This document shows, piece by piece, positions 21,641-32,983 of a DNA stretch of 64,000 nt. The notes under the pieces are model-generated. The model saw nothing but the letters and a program-made list of their open reading frames with translations, searched no databases and was not told the DNA's origin. Position numbers and translations under genes: made by a program. The stretch comes from Botryosphaeria dothidea (Eukaryota; Ascomycota; Dothideomycetes; Botryosphaeriales; Botryosphaeriaceae), in contig WWBZ02000022.1 in NCBI GenBank assembly GCA_011503125.2, positions 186,001-250,000 on the forward strand, written 5' to 3'. Positions within the stretch are counted from its first letter, which is position 1, and the number at the start of each line of letters is the position of its first letter.

Positions 21641-22135
21641 ACCGGTTGAACATTTGGACCATAGTACGTAATGTTTCTCGCGCGATTTAGAATACTCAGG
21701 CATCAAGTCATGGTGGCGAGGAAGATTTGAAGAGTAGAGTTTAAAGTGTTCGAAGAGTTAATTTTGTTATTGCTGTGCAGTGTCATTGGTGGGTGTGCCT
21801 ACTACCGAAGTTCCAATTACCTTATACATAAAAGGCTCTCAAATTTTTTTGTTAAAAAATTACCTTTTATGGGAGAATTGAACAGAACCTTGCCTTGAGT
21901 GGAAGATAGATAGCCGCCAGCAACCCTTAAGGAAGAGAAAAGGATAGTAATAGCCATTATGCGACGTTCCGGTAATGGTCAACTTTAGCGGGCCAATGAG
22001 AGCAACAATTATTATGTTCCCAGTATACTGTCTGCGCGCAGCGCCTGTCCATCTGTCAATTTATGATTGGTAGCCATACCGTAGATAAGAGCCAATAACT
22101 AGGAAGCGCTGTAAATTTCTTTTTTCTTTCTATGT
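21641..22135. other. Convergent 3' region of CorA-like and CCCH genes
   Basis: AT-rich 495-bp tail-to-tail spacer containing the inverted repeat at 21827-21871. No gene seen. Confidence 0.6.
21827..21871. terminator. Inverted repeat between convergent genes
   Basis: CATAAAAGG (21827-21835) and its perfect complement CCTTTTATG (21863-21871) flank an inner T7/A6 pairing (AATTTTTTT...AAAAAATT). The fold can form on either strand and lies about 190 bp past the CorA-like stop codon and 265 bp past the CCCH stop codon. A role in two-way 3'-end formation is only an inference. Confidence 0.4.
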
Positions 22136-23921
22136 TTAGCTGAGGATTTCGATGGTTCCGTCCTCGTACATTTTCATTCTCGGTGTCTGTTTGATTGATC
22201 AGTTTGACTATCTTGATGAGTTCATCGATAAAAAAAGTCTTACTCTGTCCATGTCATGGGTCATGGAGAAATAACAGTTGTCGCCACGGGAGCATTCATC
22301 GTAAGGGCAGTTGTGCCCATAATAGCAGTTGGCCTCACGACAATCGCTCAAGAAAGTGCACGGAATATTTCTGGCCTTATGCTGCAGAGCAAGGCGGTCC
22401 ACGGGGCTGAGCTTGTCGCCGTGGCCGTACGGACAACCGGGGCCTAAAGTGCAGGCACCCTTCAGATGGTATTCGTTGCACATCTTCTGCTTTGCGATCT
22501 TGGCGTGGAAACGCTCGAGGGCACCACGCTCAACCTTCGCAAGCTTCTCATCGATGCGCTGATCATAAGCGTTAAGTAGAACAAATTTGCGTTCCTTTGT
22601 TTTGACTGGTGCGATGGAAATGCTCTTGCTAGTCATGCCAGTCTTTCCAACGGTAGCCCAGGACGACGACGTAGTAGTAGGAGTTGCACTTCGGAGTCCA
22701 TTGCTAGCGGGGGATGTTGCTGATTGAGGAGACACAACAGTCTGCACGGGAGAAATAGTTTTGACGGGAGCGGGCGGCGCACCCGCTTGGACTGGTGGGG
22801 GAGGACGGAACTCTGGGAGTTCGTCTTGCCTGAAGACCGAGGTGAAGTTCACCGTTCTGAACTTAAGAGCAATAAAGCCAGGTGTTGCGGGGGTTGTCTC
22901 CAATAGTGAGATGCGGTTGGAGACAGTTGGATCGTGCTTGTAAGTGCTGCGGCACAGTCATCAGTCTTGCATCTACGAGCTGAGCGAATGCATGCCTACT
23001 CGAGGTTAGGAAGGTAACCATTATCGTGGCATCCGCCGAAAATAATGTGCTTGCACTGAATGTTGGAGATGAAGACACGCATCATTTCTGGCGTTAGGTC
23101 AGTACGACTCGAGGCTTAGAGGAGGCGGGGTGCCCTCTGACCCGTTGAAGGGCATCCCCGCCGTGCAACACGCTGACCAGACCACCATAGGAGAGGTCAG
23201 CTCGCTGAGACGTACCCTTAATCTTGTGGTCGGCTCTCTCTTTGCCGCTGCCAACATCAATGAAGTTGAACAACGGCTGATGCAAGGTAAAGGCACGGGC
23301 AAAGATATGCAACTCGTGGGGCGATTTGAGGATGCCCACCGAAGCTAACTTCCTGCTTAAACCTTCCAGATTGGCGTAGATATGCACCATGATGGACCAG
23401 CTGCCGGCAGAGCCCTCATAAACGTCCAATATGTGGTTCCTTATCTCGCTCTGAAGCTTGTGTGCGGCGTCAGAACCGCCCTCGGCTCCCGCACGTAGCA
23501 GGGCCTCGGTGAATATGGCACCGTCGCCGTCGATTAAGGCTAGGACGAAAGGCGAGTTGTCTGCTTGATGGCGGGTCATAACAAGCGTACGACTGGCCTC
23601 GCTGAACTGCTGCTGCCAGTATCTGCGGGCCTGGACCTCATTGTCGAAATCGCCGCATTTCTCGTTGTATGCCATTTTAAGTTGCTCATATTGACGTACA
23701 ACTTCCTGCGAGCCAGTTAGCAGCGCTCGAGAACAAGGCCAAGAGGTTGCCGGAGGTGTGGTGGGTCGAAGAAATCGTGAAAGGGCACTGCTGAGTCGTT
23801 CTGGTGTTTCGTGTGCGGCGTTGGAGCATACCTGTAAGAGAGCATCACGTTCCTGATCAGAGCGTCGAAAGGACTCGAGCTTCTGCTCTAAAGCAGGTAG
23901 CATGCTCTCGTAACCGTTCAT
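22136..23921 (-). CDS. CCCH-type zinc-finger protein
   Basis: A fungal CCCH zinc-finger protein of 473 aa, probably RNA-binding. Five exons: 23921-23832, 23705-23216, 23087-23000, 22946-22244 and 22186-22136. The N-terminal half (EQKLESFRR..., RYWQQQFSEA, LALIDGDGAIF, GSWSIMVHIYANLEGL) is a conserved domain with an LIDGDG motif, followed by HIIFGGCHDNGYLPNL. A Pro/Ser/Thr-rich linker carries a Trp-containing motif. The C-terminal half holds CCCH fingers: CNEYHLKGACTLGPGCPYGH is a complete C-x8-C-x5-C-x3-H finger, and the cysteines around residues 425-450 form a second cysteine/histidine-rich cluster. The last exon encodes only 16 residues (TPRMKMYEDGTIEILS). Intron 1 (126 nt) is a multiple of three and free of stops but has clear GTATGC and CTAAC...GCAG signals. 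Exact function is not established. Confidence 0.87.
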
Positions 23922-24765
23922 GCTGGCGTTTTGGTGAGTGCTGGCACTCGGTGGGGGATGTAAGCGGGCAGGAGAAAAGTAGGGCTGGGTGGTGCAGCAA
24001 TCAGGGCGTGTTGAGTCGGGAGAGAATCTAGGTTGGCAAGCTTAATTGAATTTCCCAAAGATTAGATGAAACGACGCGCGCGCGACCCGTCCGTGGCAGC
24101 GCTAAGACCGTTAATCACAGGCCCGTCGGCATCGTACGAGTCAGCCCCGGCGCATCACTTCGCGAGTGGTCTGCTCCAACTGTTCTTTATTTACTCTCAA
24201 TCCCCTGCGCGGCCAGCTCAAGAAGCTGAGCTGCCACCAGTGCGGGGCCACAGGCTGCAGTCTCTCAGTGCGCGTGTAAGCCCTACTACCCGCCCCCAGG
24301 CTCAGTCAGCGCAACGGCAAGGGAATGAAAGAGAAAGCCAGAGCTCCAGCTGCAGCTCCCCGCCACGACCCCGTCTCCGCCCCCCAGGCCCGCACCGCAC
24401 ATGCACCCAAGCTCCTAAACACCTTGTCCCACTACGGACGGAGCCCAGCGTGCCTCCCGACCTCATCTTTGACGTCACGTCCCGTCAGTGTAGCTCTGCT
24501 TCCCCACCTCACCTGCCGCCAGTTGCCGTGTCTTAAGTAACGAGTGCCCCCTCCATTCCGTCGCTCTTTCCGCTCCTTCTCCTCCTCATCACACATGCTC
24601 ACAAAGTCAATTGCTCTTCGAACACCAATTCGACCCTTCTCTGCTGCCTACTCGAGCTTCTCTCACCTCATCACACCCATCCACTCCAATTCAAGCCCAC
24701 GCTCGGTCCACCTCAAGCCCCACGTATACCCTTCACCCACATACACAACTTCCCACACATCAACA
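23922..24765. other. Divergent promoter of CCCH and GST-like genes
   Basis: About 0.84 kb. The right part, from 24240, is strongly C/T-rich, as in a fungal leader, and contains an in-frame upstream ATG (24595) of the GST-like gene. Confidence 0.55.
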
Positions 24766-25689
24766 ATGTCCGCTCCCGGAGCCAAGCGCCAGCGCACGCA
24801 GCCCACATACGAGCTCCTCTACCACCCGAGCATCCCCGGCCGCGGCGAGTACGTGCGTCTGGTCCTCGAAGCAGGCGGGGCGCCGTACACGGACAGGGCC
24901 AACGAGAAGGGCAAGGAAGGCTACGGCGCAGTGCTTGCTGCCTGCAGCGCCGAGAGCACTGGCGACGCCGACGGCAACCCGCCCGTGTTCGCGCCGCCGG
25001 CCCTGCGCGTGCCCGGCGCCGGCAAGGACGGCAAATCCCTCCTCATCCACCAGACGCCCGCCATCGTCCAGTACGTCGCGCCCAAGGTCGGCCTGGCGCC
25101 CGCGGACGAGGTCGACAACCTGCACGCGAGCCAGCTGATGCTGACGGCGCTCGACCTAAGCAACGAGACGCACGACACGCACCACCCGCTCGCTGTCTCG
25201 CTGTACTACGAGGACCAGAAGGACGCGGCCAAGACGCGGGCCAAGGACTTCCGCGAGAACCGGATCCCCAAGTTCTTCAGCTACTTTGAGCGCACGTTGA
25301 AGGGCAATGAGGAGCTCGGGAAGGGCAAATACCTTGTAGGTGACAAACTTTCGTATGCGGACACGACCTTCTGGCAGGTTATTGATGGGTAAGTTATATC
25401 TCAATTGACTTGATAGTCTTTTATTGTGTATCAATCATGCGTGCTTGACGCGCTCACCGCTCCTAAGACACAATGTAAGTGTTGGACTGAGATGACTGAC
25501 GTCTACAGGCTGCACTTCGCCTTCCCCAAGGAGTTGGAGGCGCGCAAGAAAGAATTCCCTTTGATCTTCGAGACGTTCTATCCTGGCATTAAGGAAGAGA
25601 ATGGCTTGAAGGAGTACTTGAGTAGCGATCGGCGCCTGAAGTATTCCATGGGCTTGTATCGCAACTACCCAGAGCTAGATCGCGAGTAA
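24766..25689 (+). CDS. Glutathione S-transferase-like protein
   Basis: Putative GST of 267 aa from the ATG at 24766; exons 24766-25388 and 25509-25689, with a 120-nt intron. The thioredoxin-like N-terminal domain begins YELLYHPSIPGRGEYVRLVLEAGG, with the Tyr/Pro/Gly/Arg pattern of sigma/mu/alpha-like GSTs, and the cis-Pro region is seen as LIHQTPAIVQYVAPKVGL. The C-terminal helical domain includes KYLVGDKLSYADTTFWQVIDGLHFAF, the usual G-D-x-x-[ST]-x-A-D N-capping box. Expected action is glutathione conjugation or a related reaction in the cytosol. The same frame stays open to an ATG at 24595, which would add 57 residues with many Ser, Arg and hydrophobics and few acids, resembling a mitochondrial presequence. 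I prefer 24766 by homology but cannot exclude two products. Confidence 0.85.
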
Positions 25690-25984
25690 GCATGAATAGA
25701 GCGTGGGAGACTTCGACAAACATCTCATAGCATAGGCCAAGGAAGCAGGATTCAAAAGTACTTTCATCACTATGTGGCACGGGAATATAGTATTGGACCG
25801 CCTGGTGTTAACTTTTTTGACCATTGGTATCCTAGCACGACCGGCACGTGGCACGGCGTGCGGTGAACTCCCAGAAGACTATCCGAACCAGACCCTTTTT
25901 CCGGAAGAACGGCCCTTTTGAATGATGCTCCATCATACATCCAGCATGCGGAAACCACCAACTCCCTTCAAACCCGCCGATCGT
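25690..25984. other. Convergent spacer between GST-like and eS7 genes
   Basis: A 295-bp tail-to-tail spacer with no separate feature seen. Confidence 0.6.
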
Positions 25985-26826
25985 CTAGTACTCGGAGACG
26001 TTGGTCTGGGGGAACTCGAAGTTGACACCCTTGCCAGTGAGGCGCTTGTAGACCTCAGAGTAGGTGTCGAGCCTGTAGTCGACACCGCCGCGCTCCTTCT
26101 CGTCGAGGATGATCTTGAGGACCTTGGAGCCGTCCTCCCGGGTGCGGATGCGCTTGCCGACGATCTCGACGGGGAAGACGAGGTCTTGGAGGATGTTGTC
26201 GTGGACAGCAGTCAGAGTGCGGGAGCGGGGACGCTTCTGGGTCTGGTTGGAACGAGAGCGGTTGGAGCGCTTGGGGCGGGGCAGAATGCGGCGGGAGGCA
26301 ACGATCAGGACGTGGCGGTCAGAGAACTTCTTCTCGAGCTCGCGGGTCAGGCTGCGGGCGCGCATTAGTACCATAGACGAAGTTAATTGAACGGTGAGAG
26401 GCTGCATACCGCTGCTGGACCTTGTGCCAGCCCTGGAGAAGGGGAACAGGGACGAAGATGACAATCGCCTTCCTGCCGTGGCCAACCTCAATCTATTAAG
26501 AGTCCTGGTGTCAGCAATGTGTTGCCGCCCAGTGCCCACCGCCTCTTCGATTTGTGTTGATATCTTTTGTCTGGCCACAGCTCGACGATATCCGGAAGTG
26601 TGTATTGTTTGCGTCGCGGAGCGCAGGCATTGGAGCCTTTGCGCGAGGGTGCGCGGTCTCATCTTACCTCGCGGGCGGACACGAACTGGAGAGGGCGCAG
26701 AGAGGCCTTCATGTCCGGAATGTTCTGCTCGAGGTCGTAGAGAGCATTGGCAATGCTGGTCTCGATCTCGGAGGGGCTCTGCCTCGAGGGGCTATTGGGA
26801 GCGATCTTGTTCAGGGCGGCCGACAT
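25985..26826 (-). CDS. RPS7: 40S ribosomal protein S7 (eS7)
   Basis: Structural protein of the small cytosolic ribosomal subunit, 202 aa, the usual length. Three exons: 26826-26668, 26492-26410 and 26351-25985; introns of 175 and 58 nt with GTAAGA and GTATGC donors. Conserved eS7 features are [23 protein letters not shown], the hydrophobic [40 protein letters not shown] core (positions about 54-92), and [22 protein letters not shown]. The C-terminus GVNFEFP is also diagnostic. The large first intron is normal for fungal ribosomal protein genes. The gene is divergent from the kinase gene beginning at 27819. Confidence 0.97.
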
Positions 26827-27818
26827 GGTTGCGGATTGCTGTTCGACGGGAGGAGCGGTCGGGTCGAAGGAGGGAGGTCGTCTCGCGTCGCAGTTGAAGT
26901 TTTGCGCGGTGTGCATTTCACGAGGGCGATTGTGCCGACACCACGGAATTTCTGTCGGCCCGCTGCGCATTGTGCGCGGCCGCCAAGAATGGACCCTCTC
27001 CATTTCGCCCACTCACTCACTCACCTTCTTCGAAGTTCACATTGACATCTGCCGGTGGCTGTTCACACTTTTGAGGGCACAGAGCTCCTCAGCCCTCCTA
27101 GCTATAAACTCCATCTATTTTTTTTTTGCATATTATCACCCAAGATTTCTACTCCGCTTAATACAGGTGGACATGCGATTGCTCGGTACTGGGAAACTGA
27201 ATTCATGCTGTTTTCTCGGATTTTGCATCCATGAAAGCAAGCTTCGGCGTGTTCTTCTTGCTAATGTGCAGCTTGCAGCTGTTCGATATGGTGTTGATGC
27301 TAAATTCTTTGTCGCACCCTTTCGGCCTCGCCAAGAATCCGAAACTCGAAACTGGCAGATCACCGGAAAAGGTAGGATGATCGGCTCTTGAGCTGCTCGC
27401 ATGTTGAACATGATCGCCTGAAAGTCCTTGAAAGCTTTTAGTAGCTCAACAAGTCACTCCACGACGTTCGAATATTTCCCACTCGCCGACAAGTGCTTGC
27501 TGACACCACGCGCACCCCCTACCTTCATGAAAGGCCAAAGGCATACAGCTACTCCGTGAATCAGCTTGCCGGAGAATTTTTGAAACCATTCAGAGTCTTT
27601 GTCTACAATGCAGTACTCCTTATCGTTCCGGCGTTTGTTTGCCCAACGCGGAAGTGCAAACGGGAACTCATCTATGACAAAGGATCGTTGGACAATGATG
27701 AGGCCTTTGGTACGTTTGCTCGTCGCTCAGATTGGTACATTCAAATTCCTCATCCTGCTGTACACGTTCGACCCGGGCTTTTCTCTTGGTTCTCCTAAGG
27801 GCTAGAAGCAGTATCGCC
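26827..27818. other. Divergent upstream region of eS7 and the 927-aa kinase gene
   Basis: About 1 kb with no supported gene. T-rich tracts near 27118 lie some 290 bp upstream of the eS7 start and could be part of its promoter, as is common for ribosomal protein genes. Confidence 0.5.
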
Positions 27819-30800
27819 ATGTCAGGAAAAATTCCCCAGAATGCTAGAGAGAACTTCATTAGTTACTTCACGCCAATAGTCAGGAGAGAAAGGCCGGCCT
27901 GGACAAATGGTGGGTTCCCCCGTCCGGAGAGCTCTCTGTTTCCTTCAGTTTCTCACCAATGCAACTTCCTGTTGCAGATCAAGCCAAGGCCTGTGTCGTT
28001 GTGATATACTATGGGAAGCTCGAAAAAGATGAGAAGATTCGATTTGGGGTGAAAGATTATAAACCATCTGTTCATCCGCGCGTACCCTTGAGACAACCAG
28101 TTGCCGCGTGGAGAAACATCACCAAAGCGACCAAAGCAACAAACGAATGGGTTAAGGATCCAAATAACTACCATTCAGACACACAGGTTCGAGATCCTAC
28201 TTCAATCGGTCAGACTGCCCCAGCTGCTCCAACCTTTCCTCCACCGCCGGCTCCCGAGGAGGAGGCTTCAGTGGGACAGCTTCAAGGGGAAAATGACGAG
28301 AGGGATCATCATGGTCAAGAACAGCCGAATGAGCAGTCTACGGCAAAAATTACGACAGCAAAGAGCACGGATGCAAGAGACGATACATCAAGGGACGGCT
28401 CTACAGAGCATGCGCCGGCCGTACATCCAAACGCCAACACGCTTACTCCCAACACCACTCGCCCAGCCTTCGCCCCCGTTGCAGAAGCCACACGCAGTAC
28501 CGCACTCGGAAACGAGATTCCCTCCTTCCGCAGACATGATGCCCCATTCACCTCCCACGGACACGGACACTGGCCCAACCTCTCGCACATACCTCCAACG
28601 CCCAGCCTTCCCGAGAGAGAAGACCCTACCGGCTATCATGAAGAAGAAGAGATTTTCTACATGGGAGTTCAACTGCCCCGCAAGGACAAGCTAGCGCATA
28701 AGAAGCACGCCGAGAACGCAGAGGAAGAGATGATGCCACATAATAAGGGAGAGACTGCGTTGCAGGTGGTCGCCAAGTACGAACGGATGCTTTTCGGGGC
28801 AGTCGAGGCAAGAGACGGGAATGAGGTGCTAGATCATGACGGTGGGATGTGGATGTTCAGGAAGATTCTCGGGTCCGGTGGGTATGGGATTGTGGCATTG
28901 TGGGAGAAGGTCGATGGAATAACGAATGAAGTGATTGACGTAAGTTCCATACTTCCTTGTTTGGCCCTGAGATTTCTCTCTTACTTTTATGCTCTCGTTT
29001 TCTCTCTCTATCTGTTTCGTGGACTTAAGGGCTGATGGTTGGTCTCTTCGACAACAGCGTGTCGCCGTCAAGGAGGAAGAACAAACAGGTCCGATGCATT
29101 GGAACGATCCACTCACGTGGCGTGATGGACTACCAATCGAGGTATCAATGCACGAACAGATCAGAAAGATCGAGCCTCCATGCCCATACCTCATGCCTTC
29201 ACTCGGCTACCGTCTCAACCTCAAGCAGCGACGTTTCAGGCTCTATCTTCCATACCAGCCGGGTGGAGATGCGAAAGATCTGCGGAAGATGGATGAACAC
29301 GCGCCCCCAAGCGTTCCATACCACGCACCTTCTCTTGATTTCATTTTCTACACCTTCTTGGCCATGACAGAGGCGTGCTTGGCTCTGGACAGCGGCTGGT
29401 GGGGTGACCATCAACCGTCTGAGGCCGAGATGATGGAGAACAACTGCAGGAAGGAGGGTTGGGTGCCGATAGTGCATCGAGACATCAAGAGTAGGAACAC
29501 CTTTCTGGGCGAGCCTGGCGGTGATCGTGATCAAAGATGGTCAATGGTAAGACACATGAGAATCCTCGTAGGGGAATATTACGCTAACACGTCTTCCCTG
29601 ATCAGTATCCAACGCCCATCATCGGGGATTTCGGGCTCTCTTTTGAAGCGTACCCGGATGACCAATACAACCCTGAAAATTGGTTCAAGCGCGGAACCAC
29701 CGACTACGCGGCACCGGAACAGCGTGGCCACCGCCCTCTCGGATGTCCGAACGAACGAAAGCTTTCGGATCGCACCAATGTCTATGGCATTGGGGCTGTC
29801 ATCTTTGAGCTCTGGCAGGGCATGCAGCCTGGATTCTGGGGGATAAACCTGGATGACGAGAAGTTCGAAAAGGCACGCGAGCAAGATGACATTGTGGACG
29901 CGGACTACGGCAATATGGGCGTCCTCCCAGCCATTCCAGGTGATGAGCGTGCGCTGGAAGGGTTGTTCAAGTACTACAAGGAGAACCCTCCGAACGTCAT
30001 CGGCCAGGACATCATTGATGAAGAAAACCTGGAGAGGTGGCTCGAGGGGAAACGCCGCACTGAGAAACGTGGAGTTGGAGGAGCCGAGGGCTCGCTCTGG
30101 TACATCTACTTGTTCGAACTGGAGTTCTGGAAACCGCACTGGCTCCTGCGCTATCTCCACAAACCCGATTCGTTCGGGCTGAAGAACTTCGACAACGACA
30201 AGGAGAAGCAGCTGGCTGATATACTTCGGGAGTGCCTGACCTGGGATGCCGATGTGCGACCCTCGATCCTCAAGCTCCGAAACATGGTCAACGCTGCTAT
30301 CGATGAGCTCAACATCAAGCCTAATAACAAGGTAGAGTATGTCGAGGACGCCAAAGAAACTTCACCGCTACCTCGGAAGCTTCGCTACGGAGGAGGCTTA
30401 CTTTATCCCATGGGCGAGACGGAGCCTGGTGGGTCTGTGGAGCGATTCGTGGGGCCTGACAGAAGCTATCACAAGGCCGACGCGAAGAAGAAGAGCATGG
30501 CTTTGTGGGAAGCTTACCGGAGAACCCGTCTACAAAGACTCCGGCCGATCTCAGAGGGCGAGCTAGTGGGAAACATTGACATCGATGGGAAAGGCCTTGT
30601 CGGACTTGACGTTGGTGAAGACTCCGGTGGTGCATTTGGCGACGATTTCGGCAATGATATCGAAGGGACAGTTCCGGATATGGAAGAAAGTGGGGTTTCC
30701 GAAGAAGGCGGTCATGGCAGCGGAAACGAAGATGGCAGCGAAGTTGGAGATGGCAACAAGAAGAGGAAGAGACCGAGAAAGAAAAGCAAGTCCCAGAAGA

Positions 30801-30847
30801 GAGGCAAACTTGGGCAGCTCATGGCTGCTGGAGCGTTGAACAGATAG
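27819..30847 (+). CDS. Large fungal protein kinase with basic C-terminus
   Basis: A predicted protein kinase of 927 aa in four exons: 27819-27909, 27978-28939, 29058-29546 and 29606-30847. The first 310 residues are mostly disordered, rich in Pro, Thr, His and acidic stretches. The catalytic domain starts near residue 320: glycine loop ILGSGGYGIVALWEK, then an intron, then VAVKEE with the catalytic Lys; the HRDIKSRN loop falls near 491, GDFGLS near 521 and YAAPEQRG soon after. The usual APE is APEQ. The lobe carries inserts, and the C-terminal 130 residues go from acidic (DVGEDSGG...) to a strongly basic run (KKRKRPRKKSKSQKRGK) that could be a nuclear localisation signal. It does not match a named fungal kinase I recognise; it resembles the lineage-specific kinases common in Pezizomycotina. 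Targets unknown. Confidence 0.82.
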
Positions 30848-31844
30848 TACGATGAAAGCGTTTCTACTTTCAGTGAAGAATTTGAATGACTAGAAAAATG
30901 ATTCATACGGCTTGCACAAGCATCTCATCTGTGGCAGTTGAACAACTTTTGCCCTTTGTGAAGAATAGAAAACGAGCGCCTTTGAAGCAAAGACACGGAT
31001 GGTGTGAGAGTTGACATTTTCGCACAAAAGAATCGAGTTCATTCGGCTTTGGTTCTGCTACCTAGGCTCCTACACGCATTCTCGTGCCTAAGCATCAGGG
31101 CCAATCAGAGAGGAGAAATGATTTCTCCACAAAGTCTCTTTTGTGACGATGGATCCCGCATTTAACCCAGCACTGCTAGTAGTCCTGGGTTCCAGCATCC
31201 AGACCAAACAAGGAGTGTAGATTCGTAGACGGCATAGTTCCCGCAGTAGCAGGCATTCGTCAGGCAATGGCGCGACTATATGGCGGGCGCATGAAATATC
31301 ACGCGGTGGAAAAAGGTGCAGTCAGATTTGGCTCCAAGGATTGTGGCGTCGCCGCCGTCAAAAGAGCGTCATCGAAAAGTCAGGGTGGAGATCTGGCCGC
31401 ATCCGAACGTCGGCATCGCGCCGGGGGGATCGGAAGCGAGTCAGAGCAGACGTCAAGGTGAGCTTGTCAGCACAGTTTTCGCCTCTTCCGGGTCACAGCC
31501 GAGACCCCAGACTACCGGGTCGATAGGCCGAATCGAGCAGTCGACCATCTCGCAGGGGAATTGGGAGCGTGGAGACTGCTCTGGAGCAGCAGAGCTGGAC
31601 CTCGCTGTCTACCCCGCAAGTTGGACGCTAGACAGGTGCTACCATGGTCTCAGAAAGCAGGCATGGCACCTCCCGGACGACTGCGAAGCCACGTATTTCC
31701 TAATCCAGAAGGATGCACACCATGGGGCGGCGGCTCCGGGCCAGTCCCATGGCTCCCGTCGTCGAAGGTACGGCGGAAGACAGGGCGCAGAGGCGGGAAA
31801 TGAGGGCGTGGTGATGAGGCAGCACCATGGAAGATTGCAGGCGG
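30848..31844. other. Convergent 3' region between kinase and DUF7704 genes
   Basis: About 1 kb. A plus-strand frame covering 31316-32053 is antisense to the DUF7704 gene and arginine-rich, so I treat it as a shadow. Nothing else seen. Confidence 0.5.
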
Positions 31845-32315
31845 CTAGTGCGGCAGGCCGATTCCGCACAAGAATGCCATGCGCATCGAGGCGCCCAAGT
31901 AAACAAAGGCAACGTTGCCCCAGTCTATTGCATTCCAGCTCGCGACGTCCCAGTAGACGGCGGGGCCCAGAGCGGAAACGCTGTACAGGTGACCAAAGTC
32001 GGCGACGAGGAGGCCGAAGAGCAGGGCGCGCCAGACGCGCAGATCGGCGGTAGCGCGCAGGACAATGGCCTCATTGAGGGCGAACAGCAGGTACAGATTT
32101 GCCAGCTGGGAAAGGACTATTTGGGTGCCAACGGGCACGCCCTGGGCGCCTGCGCCGCGGGCTGGCACGGGAGCCGACGGACTGTGCGTCAGCTGGAGAT
32201 AGATTGCCGGGTAGAAGTGCGCGTAGTAGCAGCCGACGAGGGCGCTGAGCGGCTCCAGGTACAGGAAGAAAAATCTGTAAGGCGCCGGCAGGCGCAGGGA
32301 GTCGGGCCGCGGCAT
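31845..32315 (-). CDS. DUF7704-type integral membrane protein
   Basis: A 156-aa single-exon membrane protein. Its start, PRPDSLRLPAPYRFFFLYLEPLSALVG, and the later LSQLANLYLLFALNEAIVLR and LLFGLLVADFGHLYSV match the fungal family DUF7704, whose members have four membrane helices (here about residues 13-33, 69-89, 95-116 and 133-153). The family has no known function. I start at 32315 because conservation begins immediately; the frame is open another 90 codons upstream, but those are Arg/Ala/Pro-rich and unlike protein of this family. Divergent from the F-box/WD40 gene. Confidence 0.8.
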   Translation of the reverse strand: MPRPDSLRLPAPYRFFFLYLEPLSALVGCYYAHFYPAIYLQLTHSPSAPVPARGAGAQGVPVGTQIVLSQLANLYLLFALNEAIVLRATADLRVWRALLFGLLVADFGHLYSVSALGPAVYWDVASWNAIDWGNVAFVYLGASMRMAFLCGIGLPH

Positions 32316-32983
32316 TGCTGGAACGCAGCCGGCTTGGGCGGACAGAAGGCCACAGATTCCTCGGGGGCGGGCGGTGAGCAGCGACGGCGTGGCAGTGGCG
32401 CGGGCGCGGCTGAAAGCGCTGATCTGAGGGCCCGACGGATGTGGGTTGTGCGTGGGCGCGGAGCGGGTGCGGGCGGCGGCGCTGCGAGCTGGTGCTGGAG
32501 CTGGGCTGGGGGTGGAGAGACGGCGACGAGCGCGCGCAACGAAGAGCGCCGAGGGCAGGCGAGCAGCAGGAGGCGGCCGCTGCATGACGTGCGAAATGGC
32601 GGGCGTCAGGACGGCCAGACAGGCTAGAGCAGGCCCGTGTGGCGTAGGCTGATGGCCGGAAGGGGGCGCCGGAGCGCTGGGGTGATGAAAGCGATCGCTG
32701 GCTGGCCCTACGTCTCACCACCCTCCCACTCCCACCGCCCTTGCCCACAATAAAATATCTCTTGCCTCGCCAACTCCTCACGCTCGCTGCCCTCTCTGCT
32801 GTTTCTCCCACCCGCCGTCCCACCTCTCCACCCGGCCCCGCGAGCCCGGCGCCCTCACGCCTCCGCGCCCTTCCTTCGCCCTTCGGCCCAGCGCTCCTTC
32901 CCCCAGCGTCCTCCCATCTCTCGCCCTCAGTCACTCATTAAGAGAGCCCGGGCCGCCCCCAGCTCTCGTACTCCAAATCCGCC
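32316..32983. other. Divergent promoter of DUF7704 and F-box/WD40 genes
   Basis: A 668-bp GC-rich region; the right half is strongly C-rich, as in a leader. No gene supported. Confidence 0.5.

Noticed and set aside
26493..26667. snoRNA inside the long first intron of eS7
   Set aside because: Only a partial GATGAG and a CTGA are present; the C box and closing stem are missing.
31316..32627. 245- and 266-codon plus-strand frames
   Set aside because: Antisense to the DUF7704 gene; rich in Arg, Gly and Gln, with no domain.
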